Below, in pieces: positions 56,499-64,000 of a DNA stretch of 64,000 bases. Source of the stretch: Orobanche coerulescens (lineage: Eukaryota > Streptophyta > Magnoliopsida > Lamiales > Orobanchaceae); assembly GCA_033398695.1 (NCBI GenBank), contig CM065804.1, positions 37,959,501-38,023,500 of the forward strand, written 5' to 3'. Each line of letters opens with the position of its first letter. Positions within the stretch are counted from its first letter, which is position 1. Below the pieces are notes generated by a model, which did no database searches, was not told where the DNA came from, and worked only from the letters and a program-made list of their open reading frames with translations. Made by a program: the position numbers and the translations under genes.

Positions 56499-59114
56499 TT
56501 AATTTCTGATTGAGCAACTGTAAGTGGCTGCCGCCGAGAAACCCTCGACAAACCTACGGTAGTAGCCAGCCAAACCCAAGAAGCTACGGATCTCCTTCAC
56601 ATTCTTGGGCGGTGCCCAATCCAATACTGCCTCTATCTTCTGTGGATCCACACGAACCCCCTTGGCTGAAATCACGTGACCTAGAAACATCACTTCCTTC
56701 ATCCAGAACTCACACTTCGAGAACTTCGCATAGAGTTTCTCGGTCCTCAAGATGACTAATACTACTCGCAAATGATGAGCATGTTCTTCCTCGTCCCTCG
56801 AATAAATAAGAATATCGTCAATGAAAACGACGACACACTTATCCAAATACTCGATAAAGACTTTGTTCATCAACTGCATGAACACCGCCGGCTCATTAGT
56901 TAACCCGAAAGGCATAACTACAAGCTCATAATGTCCGTATCTCGTCCGAAAAGCTATTTTCTGCACATCGGACTCCCTCACCCGGAGCTGATAGTACCCC
57001 GATTTCAAATCAATCTTCGAGAATACCGCAGCTCCCTGCAACTGGTCGAACAAGTCATCAATTCTCGGCAAAGGATACTTGTTCTTGATGGTCACCTTGT
57101 TTAGTTCGCAATAGTCGATACACAAACGTAGTGAACCATCCTTCTTCCGCACAAACAGGACCGGTGCGCCCCAAGGCGAGGTGCTCGGTCGAACATACCC
57201 CGACTCAAGAAGCTCACTCAACTGCTTCTTCAACTCGGACATCTCTGAAGGTGCCATGCGATACGGCACCTTCGAAATAGGAGCCGCACCCGGCTCTAAC
57301 TCTATAGCAAACTCGACCTCACGATCCGGTGGCAATCCCGGTAACTCGTCAGGAAATACATCAGGAAACTCACTAACGATTGGAATCGACGAAAACTCGA
57401 CTCCACCTCTCTCCGCCTTCAAGGCGTAGCACCAATAACCAGTACTCCCCTTTCGCAGGAGTCTCATCGCCTTCAAGGCGTTAATAACGAACTTCTGGTT
57501 TCCCCTCTTTCGCCCCGCGAATGAGTGCTCGGTGCCATCCTCGGCTAACATAGTGATGATTCTCGTGCGGTAGTTCATGATTGCACCATGCCGCTCGAGC
57601 CAATCATCCCCGAGAATCAAATCCTTGCCCTCAATACCCACAACAATAAGATTAGAAGGCCAAGACCTCTCACAAATAAGCACAGAACAGTCTTGAATCT
57701 CCTGATCACCAACGATCCTATCACCGCTAGGAAGCTTAACGATGAAGGGTTCACAAGGCGTCAAACATTCGAGACTCAAACGGCGCACACACTCCAGAGA
57801 TATGAACGAATGCGTAGCACCAGAATCGAAAAGCACACTGACAGGATGAGAAAGAATATGAACGGTACCTGTCGCCACAATAGCTGCTGGGTCATCGGCT
57901 TTCCGCATCTCATAAACCTGCGGATGGGCGGAGCCGACACTAGAAGCTCCCCCTCTGGCGGTCTGACCCCGACCTCTCCCTCGACTGGCACTCGGTGGGG
58001 ACTGAGAAGCAAACGATCCTTGATTCACGCTTGGTTCCCTAGGCACTGGAATGGAAGCCCGGGCACCAAGAATTCTCTCCCTCTCAGCACAGAAAGCAGC
58101 CTTGTGGCCCGGCTGGCCACACTGATTACACGTCAGTAAAGGGCTCAAACAAGTATGACTGACGTGGCCCGTACGGCCCCAATTGAAACACTTTACATCA
58201 CGGAAAGGAGCACTGGTAGTTCCACGAGGACCCCCAGCGGAACGAGCTGGACCACCGCCGGCGGGGAAGTTAGCAGATTGGGATTTCTGCTGACCCCCAC
58301 CCTTGTGGCCCGAAAAATTCCCAGCGGACTTATGTTTCTTGCTCTCGCGGGCCGCCTCGCTAGCCGTCACCGACATATCGTAAGCAAGGGCCCTACTTTG
58401 GTAATCTTTCAAGGTAGTACAGACGAGCCACGACATATAGTCCCGAATCGACAACTTCATCCGTCTAGAAAAATGGAAAATTTTGTCGCTCTCCTCGACA
58501 ACTTGGGTCTTCACATAACCCAACTCCTTGTTAAAATCGGCAATAGCTTGACATACGGGGATATCCCGTGGTTGAGCATCATAGAAAGCATGTACCCGAG
58601 CCTGTCTGACCGGCCACGGGCAATATTCAGTCTCCATCAATTCTTGAAACTCGGCCAACGAAGCAGCATGATCTTTGGGCCCAACAGCCTCCCACCAGTC
58701 CGTAGCGTCCCCAGTGAGAAAGTACTGGGCAATAGGGACCTTACGGTCCTCGGGACAGTTGGTAGCAGTGAAGACTTTAGATATCTCCTTGATCCACCCT
58801 TCCCAGCCAATCGGGTCTGAAGCTCCCGAAAACTGAGGAGGATGCATCTTGATGACATCTTGGAGCCAACGGTCCGCTCCGCCCCGATTAGCATGGGCCT
58901 GATCCAGGTTCTGAACCGCCTGAGCTATCGCCGCCATTTGGTTCACCATTTGCTGCATAACGGCCGCAATACCAAGGTCGGCACGCTCCTGAGAAGAAGC
59001 ATGACTATGACGGTCGCCGGTACTGCTGGCTCCCGAAGACTGCGACGTGGCCGCCCCACGTCCTAGGCCGCGTCCACGACCACGTCCACGACCACGGCCT
59101 CTTCCAGCATCCAT
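56499..59114 (-). pseudogene. gag-pol: gypsy Gag-protease-RT of element E
   Basis: The start is taken at the ATG 59114-59112 ([10 protein letters not shown]), as an Arg/Gly-rich start is usual in this group; the longer open frame reaches 59201. Counting from this ATG: Gag domain ~80-230 ([32 protein letters not shown]), zinc knuckles ~307-340 ([14 protein letters not shown] with Trp for the second Cys, then an intact [14 protein letters not shown]), protease ~424 ([13 protein letters not shown]). RT runs from ~600 ([30 protein letters not shown] with Cys for Arg; [23 protein letters not shown]). It stays open for 871 codons up to the TAA at 56499. Confidence 0.9.
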
Positions 59115-59334
59115 ACTGACGTTAAATAAGTAGCAAAAGCCATACGATGGTAAGTACAAGAAAAGAACAATCACAAGTCGAGAATCAAAGGTACGATACA
59201 AGGAAATAAGGAACAGAGGAAGGAAAACTTACGGACACTGGTAGTACCGGAATCATGGCAGCATGACGATGATGTGCAAAACAGAACACAACAAGACCCA
59301 ATAAGCCGACAAGCCTAGGTATCCATAAACCTAG
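59115..59334 (-). other. 5' leader of element E
   Basis: Non-coding sequence between the primer site and the gag ATG. Confidence 0.6.
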
Positions 59335-59348
59335 TGCTCTGATACCAT
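59335..59348 (-). other. Primer binding site of element E
   Basis: The minus strand reads TGGTATCAGAGCAC, three bases inside the LTR, complementary to initiator tRNA-Met. Confidence 0.9.
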
Positions 59349-59351
59349 TTC

Positions 59352-61464
59352 TGTAACACCCCCAAGATATTCGAGGTATATTACAGTGCCGTGAATCCCT
59401 ATATGGGACCCACCAGCCTTAACCAGCATCGTACTCATCGACTCACAGAAACAACAAAATAACACCTCGTCATAAAGACGCCAAACAAAATAATCCACCC
59501 GGTTCAACCGGTCAAACATAACACCATAATACGACACAAACATAATGAACAACAATACAATCCAGACGAGTAAAAATTCTTAAGTACTCGAGTACTGCTA
59601 TTAGTTTGAAAATCACAAAAAAGGGTAAAAAGATAGAAAACAATGAGACACCACTCGTGCACAATCATCACGCACGGCCATCATCCGCATACTGGTCCAG
59701 CGCCTGCTCGTCTCGATGAACCTGACCTGAAATTCATAAAACGAATTTCCCCAAAACGGGTCCCCAGAGGGGTTAGCAATTACGCTAGTACAAGTAACCA
59801 AATGAACAACTTATATCTTACACATATAATAATGCATGCAATCAAGAAAACATAGTTCCAAAACATTCATTTCTGGAAATTCCATAATCAAATCACATTT
59901 GTAAAATACACCACAATTAACCGTCGATCCACGTCTCTGTGGACCCCTACCGAGACCCCGTCGGATCTAACCCGTAGTGGTTAAAAGCAAACTCGTCGAT
60001 CCACGTCTCTGTGGACCCCTACCAAGACCCCGTCGGATCTAACCCGTAGTGATCATACACACACACACACCATTCTCATACAATACCACTATGTCAAGAT
60101 TGTAAGTTCATAAGGGTACTTGCTTCGATCAAATAGACGGTGACACGTACGGCGGAAATGAACCTAACGATTCGAATAGCACAATCACCACCACTTCTAA
60201 ACGATTACGGAAATGGAATACACCCGGAAACCCACCTACGATTCATGTATATTCGAATAAAAATAACAACGAGGGCGGACCACAACCAAACCCTCCTGAT
60301 TTCGCAAAGCTATGAAAATATACCATGAATCCGTAGGAAAACTAATGATATCAACAAGATTAATCATATTCATCATGAATCCACCAACAAAACGGAACGA
60401 ATCGTTAGAAAATCCCAAAACCCCCAAATTATCCAAAAGTAGGGTTCTAAGAGATTCACCTTGGATTAGGATGAAATATTCGTGTTGATATTGTTATAAT
60501 ACTCCAAGAACTCAAGAAAGATGTTGGATGAGATGATTGGAGGAAGAAATCGCCAAGAAAATCGCCCCGGAATCGCCTTAGCCGCGGAGAGGAGGAAGAA
60601 ATGAGAAGTTATGTTTATCTCGGTCAACTCCCTGGTTTATATAGCCAGGGAGTGTTAGCGCGCGCTAATCCTCAAGGTTAGCGTGCGCTAACGGGATAAA
60701 ACTACAGGCCATACCGTCCCAGTCCAGTAGCCAGATTTCTTGCCGTTAGCGTGCGCTACTCGAAACGTAGCGTGCGCTAATAATCCCTCGGTAGCGCGCG
60801 CTATCGACCAATAGCGTGTGCGACCTGGACATCAGCCGAGTCCAGAAGCAACTGTCCAGTATACACATGATCCAGTTAGCGCGCGCTATCCACCAAACGT
60901 AGCGTGCGCTAAAGCGTATCGGTAGCGTGCGCTATCGACCAATAACGTGCGCTACCGGGGCAACAGATTGAGTCCAGTAGCAAACTGTCCAGTACTGGAC
61001 ATTCACGCTAGCGCACGCTACTGGGCAACTCAGCGTGCGCTAGCCCCCGACATTAGCGTGCGCTAGACTACGTAGCGTACGCTAATCCGCCAGTCCAGAG
61101 GGCTGGAAACAGCACTGCCACTCCCAGGGCTTGCTCTCTAGCGCGCGCTACGAAGCAGCCGTAGCGTGCGCTACTAAGGGCCCCTTAGCGTGCGCTATGC
61201 AGCAAACATAGCTTGCGCTAGGTACGAAATATAATCGGTCCAAAACACTGGAATAAGAACGAAACATCAAACAGAACATCTCACAACGCGTCATAACATA
61301 GAATGGATCCACGGCAACCCCGAAACGGCGGTTCCGCACAACAATTACGAGAATTAGATCAATACATGACTGAAAAGATACGCTGAAAGATACACGAGGG
61401 CCACTACAACCGAGAAGTGCACTGAAAATGAAAATACAAGGGAAAGAAAAATGCGGATATTACA
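59352..61464 (-). repeat. 5' LTR of element E (2113 bp)
   Basis: It reads TGTAACACCCCC...GCGGATATTACA in the given strand. It agrees closely with the 3' LTR, the main differences being small indels (for example near 53690 against 60690, and 53130 against 60150). Its palindrome array lies at 60654-61215, and its TATA box (60635-60644) directly follows on the minus strand. Confidence 0.95.
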
Positions 61465-61469
61465 GATTC

Positions 61470-63248
61470 TACCTTTGGAGTTCAGTAATTTCGTCATATT
61501 AAGGTATGTTGATTCTATCTCCAACTCTAGATTCGTGTTATGGAGAATAATATGATCATGCTAGCAAAATAATGAGTTTCTTGAGTGAATTATCCAAACC
61601 ACACCATGATTGGAATATTGAGATGATTATGCCTTAAGTACCTTGATTATGAACATCATGATTCGAATCTTATTACAATGAACAAGTAGAGGAAGCTTCT
61701 ATCATTGGTAATCCGAATCTAGTAGGTGTTTTCATAGCAATCATGGACTTGACTTTAACATCATTATTGTTAGACTAATCTAAAGGATTGATCATGGAAG
61801 GATTTATCTTGTAAAGATGGAATGTTAATCAAAATACAGAATGATAGTTTTTGATTGATATAAAGGTGTTGATATCGACCGTTAAGTCTTCCGAATGATC
61901 ACATGAAGAATTGTAATCGAATGGAATATGGTTTCATAATAGTATACATATTCTTGAATCCGAAGTTGTTGTTATCCGTAAGATCATTCATAACCGTATG
62001 GACATGATATTCATGGAGGTAACATGAATTAACACTGAAGATTTCATTTGGTTTGATCATGTTGAGATCAGTCTACTGCCCAGTAGTAAACTGCCATGCA
62101 CAGTTAGCGCACGCTAAGCTATGTAGATTAACGTGCGCTATCGAGCATGAGTTAATGTACGCTACGTTTTGTACGTAACGTACGTTAGGCCATCAGACGA
62201 GTCAGTCGGATGATCAGTGAAGTACTGACCATGCATAGTTAGCGTACGCTAGGCTTTGTTGTTTGCGTGCGCTATCGAGCAGACTTAACGCACGCTACAC
62301 AGAGTACTTAGCGTGTGCTAAGAAGTTCAGGCAGATTATTTTATGAGCTTTTGACCGTAAATCGAATTGTTAGACATTCATACAACGTGAGATAAATTCT
62401 ATATTATTTCTTTTGTTAAGGTTAGAGCTTGTTACGTGATTGATTGAGGGGGGGCGACCTTCGAGTGTTCGTTTTCATGGAAGTATTGTTCTTGTCTCTG
62501 AATCGAGACAAGTACCTTATTTGTTTTATGTATTGATGTTATACATATTGTCGTGCATGTATATCGTTGTTGTATGTCCATCTCGTGTTGGTCCGACGGG
62601 ATCATCGGGGGATCTATGCTAGCGTGCGCTGGATCATCGGACGGGTTTTTCCACCACGGATTGGTCAGACGGGATCATCGTGGGTTCTAGGCAGTGAACG
62701 CTGGATCGTCGGAATTACCATGTGTATGTTATGATATCATGTTGTGATTATCAGTTGTTTATGTCATTTATGAGTTTCTCGTAGGAGAAGACTTGTTGGT
62801 ATTTTTGTCGTTTACGTTATTATTTCTTCGCGAGATATGAATAATATGTTGTGGTACTTGTACTAACATCGTTGTGCTAACCCCTTTGGGGGTGAACATT
62901 TTGTTTATGTTCAGGATTCAGAAGGGCGGGAAAACAACCACTGGAGCTGCATGACGACGAGGGTGCAGAGTGATGTTCCGGCCGGGTTTATTTGACTGTT
63001 GTTTGTTGGTTATTTCAATAACTACTCGAGTACGTAGTCGTTTATGATGCATTTGAATTTGGTGATGTATTAATAAGTTTCTGTTGAACATTTGTATTTT
63101 CAGTATTTGGTCAGAACTATTGTATTTTAATTCCGTTACTTCCATTCACTTGTACCTGTTAATGTCTGTTCAATTGTTTAGCCTTGTAAATCCTTATGTA
63201 AAGGATTTACGGCGCTGTAATATTCCTGAATATATCGGGAGTGTTACA
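61470..63248 (+). mobile_element. Solo LTR F, right part
   Basis: It continues F after the second GATTC of element E and ends GGGAGTGTTACA, followed by ACATG (63249-63253), equal to 51712-51716. Together the parts give 2378 bp, close to the 2357 bp of S1. A second palindrome cluster lies at 62103-62325, at the same place in the LTR as in S1. Related GATCATCGG-containing repeats lie at 62583-62710. Confidence 0.92.
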
Positions 63249-63254
63249 ACATGT

Positions 63255-63524
63255 TCACCGAGCACATGTATAGCATCCACCTAATGTTTTTGCTCTTCGT
63301 TTCTTTGCAAAATTACTCCTACCTGTACCTGGCATGTACTTAAATGAATTTGAAAATTCGTCAGATAATCGAACATGTGCTTCGATTAACCATCGAATAT
63401 CTTCTGGGATGCCATTTCTCATTAGCACCCTTAATCTTTCGAGTCGAGCTCGATAAATTCTTTTTATGATATTCATTGGAAGAGATGGGTAATATTTGCG
63501 AAGACTAGAAAGCATTGAATCCAT
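63255..63524 (-). pseudogene. N-terminal half of a Cys-rich basic ORF (possible RNA-virus-derived nucleic-acid-binding protein)
   Basis: The first ATG is at 63524-63522. About 70 residues with a basic helix-like part are followed by GTGRSNFAKKRRAK and a Cys-x2-Cys; a TGA at 63257-63255 then ends the frame. A run of basic residues directly before a Cys cluster is the pattern of the small nucleic-acid-binding proteins encoded at the 3' end of carla- and related betaflexivirus genomes, which end in poly(A). The Cys spacing here is tighter than usual. Identity is therefore tentative; an unknown plant gene fragment remains possible. Breaks: TGA, one frameshift and solo LTR F. Confidence 0.4.
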
Positions 63525-63536
63525 TATTATAATCAA

Positions 63537-64000
63537 AACCTCGATATGGGTAATTGTGAATACAATGCTAATCTATTTATAGATTGGAATTACGCATATG
63601 AGGTTTGGATCCGCGTTTGAATAATTCATATCCCGAAGCATATGAACTACGGTTCTATATTTGAATAATGAACATAATATGGCATGTGGGAGCGGCGACT
63701 CCATGTTGATAGTGATGTGAAATAATGGCACCGAAAGATGATGTGATATGTCTGTAAAATATCTATATGATGATATAGACACATCATGTCTTCAAATATT
63801 TGTTCTCGATTAATATCAATACTAGCCAATGTTGGGAATAAATTCCTAATAAATTTGAAATATATTAAGGGGGAGTATGGGCCCACTTCCTCTATATGTG
63901 AACTACTAGATATTATGGATCCACTAGATAGTCACATGTGTATATGACTCGTGATCGGAAACTTATGAGATGATTTGCTCATGGTTGGAGCATATATTCT
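63537..64000. other. Window end, no recognised gene
   Basis: Two overlapping short minus-strand open frames (63573-63782, 63647-63886) have no recognisable domain. A purine tract TTAAGGGGGAGTATG lies at about 63848-63862, as before a copia LTR. The sequence after it is not one of the LTRs seen in this window. Confidence 0.4.

Larger units (their letters stand above)
52316..61464 (-). mobile_element. Element E: complete Tekay-like gypsy retrotransposon with chromodomain
   Basis: LTRs are at 52316-54460 and 59352-61464, with a primer site, a polypurine tract and one long gag-pol region between them. GATTC flanks both sides (52311-52315 and 61465-61469). It is inserted in solo LTR F. The coding region has only a few breaks: one stop between RT and RNase H, one frameshift in integrase and a changed catalytic residue. 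This makes it one of the younger insertions. Confidence 0.95.

Noticed and set aside
57588..58820. Plus-strand open frames of 183 and 221 codons
   Set aside because: They lie opposite the clear gag-protease frame of element E and contain no domain.
49313..64000. One copia element running from the LTR at 49313 to the purine tract near 63850, having captured the LOG-like ORF
   Set aside because: The sequence after the purine tract does not match the LTR at 49313, and no copia pol lies between, so the link is not supported.

Overview
The window is repeat-rich nuclear DNA of a flowering plant, probably a eudicot with a large genome. It consists almost entirely of LTR retrotransposons nested in one another, with a few DNA-transposon remnants, one captured-looking host gene (LOG-like) and one possible endogenous RNA-virus fragment. 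No ordinary multi-exon host gene, tRNA or rRNA was recognised. All comparisons were made by eye; no alignment or database search was run, and the element letters are mine.

Layout. A (1-10670): Ty1-copia element of Sirevirus type, + strand, with a third ORF after pol. Z (10671-11116 and 27768-27834): one old LTR of a Tat-type gypsy family in reverse orientation, split by insertions. B (11117-27762): a 16.6-kb Tat-type gypsy element, + strand, with duplicated target TATCT. B is itself interrupted by solo LTRs S1 (14192-16548, TGACC) and S2 (20610-22875, ACAAT). It carries, on the opposite strand, a four-exon gene with its own TATA box and poly(A) signal (23500-26467). C (27835-33064): the 5' part of a minus-strand Tekay-like gypsy element with a 2.7-kb LTR. 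H (33065-33922 and 38371-40046): 3' part of a + strand copia element, interrupted by D (33923-38370, CCTAT), a minus-strand Tat-type deletion derivative without pol.

40047-49312 holds a decayed FAR1/MULE-type transposase with an OTU-like C-terminal domain (minus strand), a truncated gypsy LTR (G) with a five-copy 64-bp repeat, a SINE-like fragment, a hAT transposase remnant and a solo-type copia LTR. 49313-51716 holds a copia LTR with a 70-bp tandem array, an intronless LOG-like ORF and one half of a Cys-rich ORF that may be viral. F (51717-63248, ACATG) is a solo gypsy LTR that splits that ORF, and is itself split by E (52316-61464, GATTC), a complete minus-strand chromodomain-bearing Tekay-like element. 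63254-64000 holds the other half of the Cys-rich ORF and undefined sequence.

The order of insertion can be read from the target duplications: H was hit by C (and by D), C by Z, Z by A and by B, and B by S1 and S2. That is five levels in one stack. Separately, F was hit by E. The most unusual observations are: (1) arrays of short CpG palindromes just upstream of the TATA box in every gypsy LTR of the C/E/F/S1/S2 group, with a different palindrome in different subfamilies; (2) the antisense spliced gene of B, whose reading frame is preserved across three GT-AG introns; (3) the possible endogenous viral Cys-rich ORF followed by an A-tract.
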